Below the pieces are notes generated by a model. The model ran no database searches. It was not told the DNA's origin and saw nothing but the letters and a program-made list of their open reading frames with translations. Below are positions 33,556 to 44,900 of a DNA stretch of 64,000 nt, one piece after another. Source of the stretch: Sialis fuliginosa. Taxonomy: Eukaryota; Arthropoda; Insecta; Megaloptera; Sialidae. Both the position numbers and the translations under genes were made by a program. The DNA lies in contig OY540816.1 in NCBI GenBank assembly GCA_961205875.1, positions 15,138,701 to 15,202,700 on the forward strand, in the 5' to 3' direction. How positions within the stretch are numbered: position 1 is the stretch's first letter; each line of letters starts with the position of its first letter.

Positions 33556-34091
33556 CAGTAAAAGCTCCTTATTCGCGCTTCCTACATTCGCGTTTTCACT
33601 ATTCGCGGATTAAAAAAATGCGACCCAATTCCTATATTCGCGGCTAAAGATTTCTTTATTCGCGGATCTAATCAGGAAACGTGACATTTAATTTGAAAAA
33701 TCTTAGTGAAGGTTTAAGAATGGCAAATGAGCTTTGTGATTTCTTTATGAAAATTGATCCGTCTATGCAACGAAGTCTTATTTTTAAGAGGCAAATTGCT
33801 AATGCCACTGCTGAATATCAGTCTGAATTGAAGGAGCTTTTAAAAGCTGCCAAGCAAGAAAAATTACAAAATTCTTTAAACCATTGCCTAAGCCTGAAGA
33901 TAATAATTAATCAATATGGTCAAAAACTTCAATTAAATTGATTTTTTTATTATATTGTATTTGTTTATTTATTTTGTCACCTAGGAACGTAACCCCTATA
34001 ATCCCATATAAATTACCATTCGGTATTCACGGTTTCTGTATTCGCGGCATATTTATGGAACATATACCCCGCGAATAAAGAGCTTTTACTG
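33556..34091 (+). mobile_element. pogo/Tigger-type element, internally deleted
   Basis: The ends CAGTAAAAGCTCCTTATTCG and CGCGAATAAAGAGCTTTTACTG are inverted repeats. TA flanks both sides (33554-33555 and 34092-34093), as in pogo/Tigger elements. Subterminal TTCGCGG-type motifs occur repeatedly near both ends. At 536 bp most of the transposase gene is gone and only its 3' end remains (33690-33910). It therefore derives directly from an autonomous element. Confidence 0.85.
33690..33910 (+). pseudogene. 3' remnant of a Tigger/pogo transposase gene, frameshifted
   Basis: The remnant encodes the C-terminal region of a pogo/Tigger transposase, with the phrase LSEGLRMANELCDFF followed by KIDPSMQRS, as in Tigger-derived proteins (a small acidic-helical segment after the DDE domain). 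The N-terminal DNA-binding and DDE catalytic parts are deleted. An A-run at 33859-33863 appears to be one base short. In the shifted frame after it the sequence continues TKFFKPLPKPEDNN to TAA at 33908-33910. Across that break the motif Q-x-x-I-x-x-F-F would form, the PCNA-binding (PIP) box known from pogo transposase. The fragment has no start codon of its own and is not expected to be functional. Confidence 0.75.
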
Positions 34092-34476
34092 TATATATAT
34101 TTCGAATTACCATTAGTTTTGGAGACATGGGAATAGGAGTATAATAGGACAAAACATTTTTATGATTTTTTTGAAAATTTGTTAAAATAAAAGTTTAATA
34201 ATAACAAAACGTTTACATATTTAAATTCCTTGAATTGCCAACTTTCATTTGATACCGGGATTGATACAAAAATTTTTTGGTAACCTTTTTACCTTCTTTA
34301 AAAAGCGCAAAATATGTTGTTTTGTCCCTCATTTAATAATCTCAAGTTAAACGGTTCAATAGCTAGAAGGCTGTGACAGACAGACATACATATGGTATAT
34401 ACAATGTTGATTCCATAATAATATAAAATGTTATATAAACTCTTTTACACATTGTAAAGGTTACTATGGACTACAG

Positions 34477-34742
34477 CAGGGGTCACCAAATTTTTCGAGA
34501 AACGGGCCGGATCGAATTTTTTTTAAACATGGGGGGCCGGACGAAAAATATTCTTGTTGGAATCCTATTAGAACATTTATTTACATGTGCAATTAGCTAT
34601 GTAAATAGAGTATATATCGAAAATAATGGAAAATATCTATTCAAATATAAAATTAATATTTCTTTTATGTATAAAAAAAATGTATATATAAAAATCAGGG
34701 ACCGGATGAAAAATTTGGAGGGCCGTAGTTTCGTGACCGCTG
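34477..34742. mobile_element. hAT-type short element (CAGGGGTCACCAAA ends)
   Basis: The left end CAGGGGTCACCAAATTTTTC and right end TTTCGTGACCGCTG are imperfect inverted repeats. GGGCCGGA phrases are mirrored near both ends. Flanks GACTACAG and AACTACAG form an 8-bp duplication with one mismatch. Length is 266 bp and it is non-coding. The 119-codon frame crossing it (34466-34825) is a chance frame. Confidence 0.8.
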
Positions 34743-36489
34743 AACTACAGAGAACTTCTTTCTATCAATTGGTTTATTTCAAATGTACACATCCAATAAA
34801 TCCATTGTTCGTATTTTTCAATTAACATTTCATCAAAAGCATCAATATGAAAATTATAGTTGTTTAGAGATGTATCAAACACAGAGTTGGTTAATCAAGT
34901 TCTATTTATTAAATTGTGGTAAATTTGACGAGAACTGAACAAATGTGTCTAACCATTAAATGTTTACTGTAACTATTTGTGTGGGTCTGATGGAAATTAA
35001 TTTTTTTTTATTGGGACTGGTAAATTGAACCAGTTAACTGGCGTGTTATCATTAGTTATTAGTTTTTTATTATTATTTATAAATGTTCATTTTATCTAGC
35101 ATATGGTAAAATAAATCAAGAACAATTTTATAGTAAAGTTTGATGCACTAGCGAAGTTTTCTAAGAGAAAATGAAGATACAGTTAGTTAGATAAATATTA
35201 ATAAAATTTTATTTTCAGATTTAATAAAATATAATATAAGTAAATATATCGTTACTATAGATAACATAATGAATAGAGTTCTATGGCGGGTTAAGGGACC
35301 GCCAACATAATATATATACAGCCCTTTTAACAGGGTTGTTTAGAAGTTTTATTAGTAAAATATGCATTTATAAAAAGTACCTACTGTTAGTGTTAGTAAG
35401 TACTGTAGTATAACATATGTATTTATACCTAGAATTTATAAAGTAAAAAATATAAAGTGTGTTTCTATATACATATATAATGCATTCGTTATTTTCACGT
35501 AAGTATAGCGTTCTCATTAAAAAATATAGAATAGTAGAAAAGATTTTTTTTAACAAAACGAAAGGTTTTCATTGCATAGAAAATTGAAGAGAAAAATAAA
35601 CTTTTTGCATACATAGCAAATAGCACGTATTACAATAATTATAATTCTTACTTTATTTACATAGCGCGATTATAACAATATAGGAATTACATTTTATGAA
35701 TACGTATTATTTAAGAATAAGTATTCCTCATAGTTTTTACTCGACTAACAATAAAGTGCAGCGAGGAAAAAGGAGGGTTATGTGGTTAGCTCTCTTTATA
35801 TTTTTGTTCTTGAAGTCGCGAAGTTTGAAAAAAAAAATTTTAAATCGGAAATTTTCAGATTAAAGTAGAGGAAAGTGAGGCAGTGATATATTCATAAATA
35901 TATTAAACATATATTTGGCTACTTGATACCAAAATATAACGATCGAAAATAAAAAATGCTACCCATATTTCCTCTACAGAAAAACCCCATTATCAGATGT
36001 CCGTTACAGCTTTATCTTGAATGGGTACGACAGGTGTGGAAATGTGATGTAATTTATTCCATACGTAAAAAATAACATTTGTGGGGTAAAAAGTGTCAGT
36101 GCTATCTATTGTGAGCTACAAAGGATATTTTGTAACTTTTATATTGGTTCATCATTTTTGTAAAATGATAAATTGTAGGCGAGATTGTTTAAAATGTATC
36201 TGATGAAAAACGGATTAAAAAAAAAAACTTCTGCCAAGTAATTGTACATCTTTCCCGTACTTAAATTCTTTAAAGGTAGTTAATTACTGAATATTTTAAT
36301 AAATAATGATTAATTATTTAAATGAACTAGGTAATAGTTTTATTAAAAAAAAATAATTTTGAAGTTTTCTTGGTACGTGCCTGATTATTTATTTATATTA
36401 TTATATTTTTTAAATTTTAGGTTCATAACAAATTCAATTTTAATTAAAATTTTGTTATACATACGTCAAAATGATATTTAATATGATAA
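34743..36489. other. AT-rich intergenic DNA
   Basis: No gene recognised. A short GGCGGGTTAAGGGACCGCC hairpin lies near 35285-35303. Confidence 0.5.
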
Positions 36490-36700
36490 TATAACAAAAA
36501 AAGTACTTTTTGATGATTTTTATTAGGGTTCAGTGGTTCTTGAGTTATGTGCGTGACAAAGATTCAGGGGACAGACAGACAGACATACGGAACGAAAAGT
36601 GGTTGTTTTAATCTGAAACGGAAAAATCAATTAGAAATTAAATCGGAAAGTATTTTTTTTGTTTTCAGAAATATCCACAGCTTCGACGAGGAAGCAAAAA
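36490..36700 (-). repeat. Family B repeat, partial copy, reverse orientation
   Basis: Its reverse complement follows the 39280-39665 copy: GCTTCCTCGTCGAAG, then GATTTAATTTCTAATTGATT, CCGTTTCAGATTAAAAC, ACTTTTCGTTCCGTATGTC with a GACA microsatellite, and CATAACTCAAGAACCACTGA. The frame at 36547-36729 is derived from it and is not a gene. Confidence 0.65.
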
Positions 36701-39104
36701 TATATATTATTATCCAATATAATAATTAATATTGGTTAAAAAAATATTACATTGTTTATATTAAATATTATGAAATTACCTACCAATCTTGTTTATCTGA
36801 CCTGTGATATTATTAAAATCAATCAATAATGTAAATATACTGTTTTAAAATGATATATAGACCTACATATAATGTTTAATTTGTTTATATGATAATAATT
36901 TATTTACATTGTAATAATTAATAACATAGGTACTTGCTTTAAACACTAACAGAATGTAGGTATTATCAAAGACATGATAAATGCCTCATGGCTCTTACTG
37001 AAAGAATATTTTTGTATTTACGAATATAACATTAAAGGAAATTTTACTCGAAACATTATTTAAAATAAAATAATAAATATAAAGAACGTAAATGAATAAA
37101 GCTGGAAACCATAGAGTTATACTTTTTTACATTAATATACACATAAATGAATAATTTTCACCATTTTCAAATTCTGCTGAATGTTACTGTTATTTATTTG
37201 ACAAGGAAGATAAATATTGTCGGTATGTTTTAAATATTGTATCTTTTATCCAGCGAGAAAATTATTAGATTATTTATTGCTTCCTTTACCTTGTTCACAT
37301 TTTAATAATTTTGATGTTTTTGTGAATTTATGTTCTCATGAAAAGAAATGTATTAGTTAAAACGATTTTAAATTTCTCCAAATATTAATGAAATAAAAAA
37401 TGTACGTAAATTAACATTTTTTATTTAAATACATAACTAATATTTTTTCATCGAATTCTACATTTACATACACATAAATAAATTTCGTGTATAAAAAATA
37501 TTTAAGTATTTCAAATATCTTGACTTCTAAGATCAAATGGTTAATTAAAAAGAATAATTTTTAACATAGTCTGGGTATTGAATTTTACAATTAACAGTCT
37601 CGTCTCGTAAAAATTAAAGCCATATTGTCTCAGTTTTGTGTCGTACACGTGTCTGAGACCGCATGTGAACTTTTTCCGAAAAAATATTTTGTTCACTTCT
37701 TTTTTAATAGGGGAATTGCGGCAAATGTGGCGCACCTAAAAATATTATTAAATAAAAAATGTAATATGGAAACAATTTGAAATTTTTTTCAGTAGTTTGA
37801 ATATTTGCAATATAACTCATAATTTGACAATATTTGTTTTGTACTTTTTGTTAATTTAATATATTAATTAATCACAAAAAAGTAGTCATCCTCCCACTGC
37901 CCTTCCCCCCCCTCCGTCTCCGGCATCGCTGTAGTTATGAATTATATAACGTTTATATAATAATATTAATCATCGACGAACAATAAATACCATCATATCA
38001 CATAGAATATTACAATAATGAAAAAGCCTCGAATAATCCATAACTAATTTGAAAACAATTAGTTTGCAATTTCTACACAATCTGTTCTTGAACTGTGGCT
38101 ATAAATAGGTATCAGTGTCCGTACCAGGATCACTTTAATTAAGGTGATAACGACAAATTAATAACGTAACAGACGTGTGACTGTCCCGGTCAGTCGCTTG
38201 TTGAGTTCGTTGCATAATAATTATAAATTTGAATGCAATTATTTTGTAGAATAGCTATCAACCTATTATTATTTACAGTACATTTAGATAGCAGAATATG
38301 AACAAATAGAAATTGAATTTAATAACGTATAAAGTTAAATGAGCCATTTAAAATCTAAAGCAATTATAGTAAATGCAAAATGGACTATCTAGTAATAGTA
38401 AATCAATATTTTTTTTATAAACATAACTATATTTTAGGTTGTCTATTCTAACCTAACGAAAACTAACCAACCCAAAACTAATTAACTCGATTTCGCCCCA
38501 CTAGATTGCCCTAACTAAGGACAGTTAACTTGTATTTTATTAGAACATCAACTCTATACGATATATAAAATATTATATAAATACATGATATATTGCTCAT
38601 TTAGTACAAATCTCACCAACTTAAATGATTAGCCATTTTAATTCTTAACGCTAGTTTATATTAAGTACCTATTGCTAAAACACAAAAAATACTGTTAAAT
38701 ATTGTTTACAAATGCTATAATAGTTTATTAAGTGTTAAAATAGTTTATTTAATGCTCTTCACTATTTCTCATTTCATTTAAAATAGTGCGCGTTTATTTT
38801 GTTCCCAATTACAAAAAGCCAACCCTAATAACCCAATATTGCAAACATCAAGTAGTTTCAAACTTAATTATACATTTAAACAAATATAATTCGCACACTA
38901 TATTGATTGAAACAGAACACAATAGAACGCACTATTGTTTCATTTTCAAACAAATCAGTAAACCACCTATAATAGATGATATGTATTGTTTGACTGTGAC
39001 TATATTTATTATTCTGTGACTGTGACAAATACATGAAGGTAAAATAAACACAAGGCGAAACATGTGTCAAACTTGGGGTAGATACATACAGTTCCAGCCT
39101 TAGT
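36701..39104. other. AT-rich intergenic DNA
   Basis: No gene supported. Patches of note: a C-run region at 37889-37935 (CCTTCCCCCCCCTCCG), and 38095-38200, where TATAAATAGG precedes TCAGTGTCCG. The latter is promoter-like but has the wrong spacing and no downstream reading frame. Confidence 0.5.
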
Positions 39105-39145
39105 AATGCTGGCGCCCCGGGCGAGATTTAAAGCAAAACGTATTT
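39105..39145 (+). mobile_element. Isolated hAT-like terminus
   Basis: CAGCCTTAGTAATGCTGGCG followed by CCCCGGGCGAG resembles one end of a hAT relic. A similar end in reverse orientation is at about 48650-48714 (AAGCCGGCATTGCTG). Too far apart to be one element here. Confidence 0.35.
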
Positions 39146-39279
39146 TTCATCTCAACAACAAAAATTCCCTAAAGAATTACCCAAAATAAAATGATCGTAT
39201 TTTTCATGATTTCTCTGCCATGAGTTAAATTTTGATATTAGTCGTTTTGTTCAACATCCTTCAGAAAAAGAACAACACA

Positions 39280-39665
39280 ATTTATGATTTGTTTTCAAAC
39301 CTATTGCTGCCTCGCAATATTAAAGATACGAGTAGTTTTGTGATCGTTTTAGAATGAGACAAAAAATTGGTCTCCGATTTCAAAATTTTAAATTGATCTT
39401 TCCATTTCAGGTCAAGACAAACACTTTTCGCTCCGTGTCTATCTGTATGTATGTGTGTGCGTGTGTCTGTCCCATGAATACTTGTCACACACATAACTCA
39501 TGAACCACTGAACCAATATTAATGAAACTCTGGCTTGAGGATGGTTTCATTTCAAAATCTTTCAATATCTGAGCACTTTATCGTTTTTTATTTAAACTGT
39601 TCAATAATTAACTACTTTTAATGAATTCAGCACGAGGAAGCACTGTGCATTTACTTGATAGATGC
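39280..39665 (+). repeat. Family B repeat, longest copy
   Basis: From a CTGCCTCGCAATATTAAAG start the repeat runs through ACGAGTAGTTTTGTGATCG, CCATTTCAGGTCAAGAC, a GT/TCTG-rich microsatellite, CATAACTCATGAACCACTGA and TGGCTTGAGGATGGT. It ends with CACGAGGAAGCACTGTGCAT and TTACTTG. Partial copies lie at 36490-36700 (reverse), 48925-48998 and 57354-57610, and its right terminus is found on the 7978-8271 element. It has no coding content. Confidence 0.7.
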
Positions 39666-40315
39666 TTTTTTGTTTAATTTTAGTACTAATTAAAGTACTT
39701 GATTAATATGTCAGAATAAATGTTTAATATTTTATTTATTGATTAATAGCATACAATTTATTATTCCATAAACTAAACTATTTCGATTTTTGTTTTGTAG
39801 AACATATTATTTTAACTTCTATTCGATTTATCAATGATATTATGTATGATATAATTAATTGATAATAGTTCTATTTGCTACGTTATAAAGAAGTTTATTT
39901 ACATTTATCTTAATTACTGTTTGTATTAATTTTAAATTGTGTTTATATTCTTAATTACAATCGTGGCGTGTTTATCTAAGAAATTATAATATAAACAAAA
40001 TATAGGTATAATTAATAAAACGCGCCAGCAAGAATGCGTCGTACACTTGAAGTTTACTGTGAGTTAATATTGTATAAAAGAGATTTTTTTACATTTTGAT
40101 AATAAATGTATTTCTTTGCTTATGTAAGTAAACATATTGTTTTCAATTTGTGATGGAAGTTGAGGTCAGGAGTTTTCTGGATTGTCTTTTTGTTAAATTT
40201 TTCTTAGAAAACAAGATCCGATGTAATATGATTTTTTTCTTCATATAGTCTCCAAATTATAAATGGTTATAAAAATGAAAATAACACTGGTGAAGGGGTG
40301 GATCGCCAGTTAATA
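39666..40315. other. AT-rich intergenic DNA
   Basis: No gene or repeat recognised. Confidence 0.5.
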
Positions 40316-40671
40316 TATACAAAATGTCCCGTAACGATACCAACAAACTTTCAGGAGTTGTCGAGGATATTTGTTAATAAACCTATGTCCGCAAACGAAT
40401 GGTTTTAGCAGTAGAACAAAAAAAAAGACCTTGCACTTGTTTTTATTTTTATCTCCTAAACGATTCACTTTTAGAAATATTTGTAAAGGATAAAAAGAGT
40501 TTTAAATTAGTCATTGAATACAAAAAAATATACTTTTTGGTGACATTTTTTTGTTTTTTGGTTTGGTAGTTTTTAATAAAATGAATAAATCTTATAAAAA
40601 ATTTCGTTTGTGGACATGGGTTTATTAATGGTCTCGACGTTTGTCGGTATGTTTACGAGACACCCTGTATA
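40316..40671. mobile_element. TATACA-ended inverted-repeat MITE
   Basis: The left end TATACAAAATGTCCCGTAAC continues into GATACCAACAAAC and AATAAACCTATGTCCGCAAA. All of this is answered in reverse complement at the right (TTTGTGGACATGGGTTTATT, CGTTTGTCGGTATGTTTACG, AGACACCCTGTATA). The arms are about 85 bp. The terminal TATACA/TGTATA form allows a TA target duplication. Non-coding, 356 bp. Confidence 0.75.
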
Positions 40672-42521
40672 ATTGTAATATAAATAAAACAAACTTTGAA
40701 GAATATAAGTTTCGAAATTCAAACGTGAAAATACGAGTACTGTAGGAAAAATACTCTACACAATTTCATCATACCGAAAGTAAAATGCACTTTTGCGAAA
40801 ACTGCAGATACTATCGTTCTGTTTTTTTACGTTATAAAGTAATAAAGAAGCGAAAAGTTCTGATTCTGAATTTAGTTGGTAACAAAAAATTGAAGAAAAA
40901 CTTAAAATAAACTTTACTTTCTTACGATGAAAATTTTTACATAATGAATAAAACTGTAAGATATTACATCTAGATGTATATTTTTGTTATAATATATGTA
41001 TTTTGTAAAATAAAAATATCAGCATTTTTTCTTTGTTTAACATACCAAATTTAACTAGAAGAAAGGATATTTTATACCAGGGTTTACCAATTAGTTTTTT
41101 CTGTTACAAGTGTTTGTGTATTTGTACAATTAAATAACAAACTTAAAGTTAGTTTTTTTTTACTTTCTTATACTCATGTATATGAAATATAAGTAAGTAT
41201 AAAATAGTGAAGCCGATTTTTTTCGAAATCCGGATTTTGATGGAATTATCCATTTTGATCTCCCCTGAAAAATATTTTCTGACTAAATGTTGGATAAAAT
41301 ATGTGGGGGAAAATTATAGATAATAACATACTCGATATTTTTTATCTAAAACATTTTTTTTTATTTCAAAAATAATTCGAAAATTCAAAAATTGACAGGA
41401 GAAAAAATGTTTAAAAAAAATTCATTTGATAGGTACATAATGTAGAGAATAATATTATCTATAGTTTATGTCTCATTCATTTTATTTTATATTTTATTAG
41501 TTTGTGTTTTAATAAATTAAAAATCACGTACACAGTTCACTATCAGGATTACGTATAAGAAAGTCCCGTGACTGCCATGGCAGATATTTTTAAATTAGTA
41601 AAATATTTTTGCATTAACAATGTAATGTCATCGATACGAATATCTTTATTTATCATCATAAAATTCGTATATGTAACTGTTATTAATTTTAATTTTTTTC
41701 TTCACCAAAAATGTAGCTCTTTAAATTCAGAAACAATGGGTTATGTCACTGTTTGTTTTTATACCTTGTTTATGTAAAAAATTACATTAGTCTTGGGGTC
41801 GTGGTCGACCATAATCCGTTTGTGAAAGACTAACAGAAATAAAAGAATGCGATTTAAACTCATCCGGCTTGGGGTGAAGAAAATACGATTTTTCACAATA
41901 CGTCTCGAATAAAATTCTATACTCTGAGCACGTTAATAGTACCTAGCGAGTAAATCTAGTTTTAAAAGTTATTTTTATACTATATATTATTATCTGTGTA
42001 CTTTTTTAAATTTTAGAATACACATAAAATAATTTTTTGTTTATTAAAAAAATAACTACGATTCATCTATTTGGAAACCATGATTAAAAATTAATTTAAA
42101 TTAAATTTATTTAATATGGGTAATAATGTTAGACATTTCTTCAACAATGTTTTGTGAAATCTAGAATATTATAAATGATAAATATTGTTGTTTATACTAT
42201 AGTTTCGTGTTATTTATATTGTAAATTGGTAATAAACTTATATTTAGGTGATAAATTATCTTTATAAATTATCTTAATGTTTTGTAAATGGATGTTTTGG
42301 GTAATAAAATGAAGAAATCTATATAATAGTTAAGATGGGTGTTTTTAAATGTAACCTAGCTTATATCAAATAAATAAAGATTTCTATTGTGTACATATAT
42401 ATAATGATAAAACTCTGTTTCGTCTTTATCATAGTAATTTATAACATTGATAAATAATGGTTTGTAATAAAAAACGAGATTATATTTGTGTGGGTAATTG
42501 TGTAAAATGTATTAATATCAT
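40672..42521. other. AT-rich intergenic DNA
   Basis: No gene recognised. The 69-codon frame at 41568-41777 has no supporting feature. Confidence 0.5.
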
Positions 42522-42689
42522 ATAGTGTGTCCCAATAGTCAAGTATCTTAAAAGTTTCTGGTAAAAATATTTTATAGATAATTTCAGGGTTTAAAAAAAA
42601 CCCGAATTTGACGTTGAAATGACTTTAATGTTAAATTTTATTTTTTAATACACCTCTTATTACATCTATCCTGGGACACACTGTATTTT
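42522..42689. mobile_element. Short inverted-repeat element, TGTGTCCCA ends
   Basis: ATAGTGTGTCCCAATAG at the left and CTATCCTGGGACACACTGTAT at the right are inverted repeats around a 130-bp interior. A small hairpin GGGTTTAAAAAAAACCC lies inside. The adjoining 42687-42785 segment matches 656-755, so the element abuts or interrupts another repeat. Confidence 0.6.
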
Positions 42690-43217
42690 TATTACGATAT
42701 CTCAATCTACGAAAAATAATAACTTTTTGGTCTGACTTCAATTTTTCAACACATTTAACAAAATAATTGGATATTTTTGGATTTTCTAGAATTTTTTAGT
42801 TGGAAAGATACAATAGGAGAGAAAAGGTAGAAGGAACAAAAAAAATATTTTGATTTAATAAAACTAAAATATTATAAAGTTGTATAATATACAATTTTGA
42901 TACAAATTTGAATACATTTTATCTGCCCGTTTTCATCTCGGTGCATTCCTATTTATTTATACATTTGTGTATGTATTTCGCAAAATGTGTATCCTCAAAC
43001 AGTTGTGACAAATGGCATGCGGGTTTCAGCGTGTGATGAAACTGCTAATGTTAGACAAAATCAACATCTAGGCTTGTAGACGAAATATGTTTTAGTTTTT
43101 CAAGGTTTTTCATAAAAGATTAATCCAGAAATAGTGGTTCTATTTTTAATTGCTATTATTAATATACAATATACATTATATACAATAAACATACATTATA
43201 ACAATTTAATACAATAA
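42690..43217. other. AT-rich intergenic DNA
   Basis: Apart from the repeat segment to 42785 shared with 656-755, nothing is recognised. Confidence 0.5.
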
Positions 43218-43521
43218 TGTCCGGTATTATAAAGGAGCTAACAAATTTGCAAGCTTGCGAGCACTTTTAAATGTGGTATTAATTCTGTGATAGTATCAAC
43301 TATTCAACTTATTATAGCACAGTTGGCGATCCTGGCCATATAAAATAATGTTCATAATATCACCACTTTTTTAATATTGTTGGTATTTATTTACCACGTG
43401 GGCGCGAAACTTGTCAAACACTTCATTATACTTCTAGGGAACTGTCAAATAGGTTTGAAACCTCATTTGAAAGTACTTGTAAGCTTAAAATTTTTTGTTA
43501 ACTCGTTTTTAATACAGGATA
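43218..43521. mobile_element. Family D inverted-repeat element, copy 1
   Basis: The left end TGTCCGGTATTATAAAGGAG continues into CTAACAAATTTGCAAGCTTG. It is mirrored at the right by GTAAGCTTAAAATTTTTTGT, TAACTCGTTTTTAATACAGG and ATA. Arms are about 45 bp. Internal sequence is partly shared with the copy at 47509-47841 (for example CAAACTTGTCAAA-type and TCACCAC phrases). Frame 43377-43586 lies inside it and is not a gene. Confidence 0.65.
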
Positions 43522-44362
43522 TCATTTATTTCTTTATAGTACATAGCTTATTTTGTAATAATAACTGTAGGAATTGTTTAAATTAAAAATATTCTATAAA
43601 ACATAAGTATATAGTAGGTACCTACAGTAAATCACTGATAAATAAAATTTCAAAAAATTTCTAAATTTTGTAGAAAAAAACTCAATATTGAAAATATATC
43701 GATAAGAACTGAAAATCGTTTATTTTTTTTTTAATTTAACTAACTTACTCCTCCCAATTACTTATACGTTCCTACTTGTAATAACGATAACATTTTTATA
43801 TTTGGTATAAATGAAATAATTACATCAATATACATAACAGAATTGAGAATCACGGTAATCTAATTAGAACTGAAAAAAAAAAACACATACAAAAGCTCGT
43901 TATAACCCCATTCAACAAAATATCAACATAGGAATTCACGGGGCTATAATCTGTGTAATTATCACCATTATTCTTTTCGCACGGATAGTAGTACGCGACC
44001 AATATGAATTTTTTTAGAGTTACGTAGAAAAACAAACTAGGGCTATCAAATTTAACTATATTTTTCAAAAATCCTAAACAATAATCCCGTAGTCTTTTAT
44101 TTTTATGAAAAACCTTTGCTTCTATTTTTACGAATTATCCATTAAATATAATTTGTTTTATTTAATATTCCACAATTTTACAAAATCAATAGTTACTTTA
44201 AACAAACAGAGTTCTATTTGTTGCTGGAATAAAAATAAATGGTTTGTTCATAATAAATAACAACATAAATAAATAAAAATATATAATTATTAATTTCTAT
44301 GCGATTTCGAACCTTTTTTGTAGAGTTAAAATTATTCTAGTTCATTAAAAACTACTATCTTA
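43522..44362. other. AT-rich intergenic DNA
   Basis: No gene or repeat recognised. Confidence 0.5.
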
Positions 44363-44900
44363 TAAGATACTGACACCAGTTATGGCCGCTATAAGAGCAA
44401 GGTTTACTGTTTTTGTGATTGACGGGTTTCTTTTTTGTAATTCTTATGTTACTAATAAAACAATGTACAAGTAACTGTTTATTTAATCAATTTAATTACC
44501 AAAGTCCGCAAATATAGTTTGTTTTTTTAAATTATAACCTTTTATTTTGTTTATGTTTTTTCTTCAGTAATGGATAAAGTAAAACCAGTAATGAGCACGT
44601 AGTGATAGACACTTACTAATGATTACAAAATGATAAATACTACGACACAAAAGATATAAAAGAAAGAATCGTCAAATTTGAAACAATGTAAAGCAGTTGC
44701 TAATAAATAAATTACACTATTAATTAGTTTAAATGCCCACCTATTGGCTGATTACCATCAAATCACGCTGTAAGACACTTAAATGTATATAGATTAATAT
44801 TCAGAAATGGTAGTAATCAAATATCAACAAATATTTCTCATTCAATATATTTAATTACAAAATAGCCATTACTGGGGTCATATCCAAGACTGACTTTAGG
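44363..44900 (-). mobile_element. Family A element, near full-length copy, reverse orientation
   Basis: Starting TAAGATACTGACACCAGTTA and GGCCGCTATAAGAGCAAGG, it follows the reverse complement of the 803-1368 copy through ACCAAAGTCCGCAAATATAG, ACGACACAAAAGATATAAAA and AAATCACGCTGTAAGAC to GGGGTCATATCCAAGACTG. The last terminal bases (GCACCAGTACC) are lost. Confidence 0.75.

Noticed and set aside
34466-34825. 119-codon frame
   Set aside because: It crosses both ends of a hAT-type MITE, so it cannot be a conserved gene.
38095-38200. TATAAATA plus TCAGT as a core promoter
   Set aside because: TATA-to-initiator spacing is about 12 bp, not the usual 25-30 bp, and no coding sequence follows.
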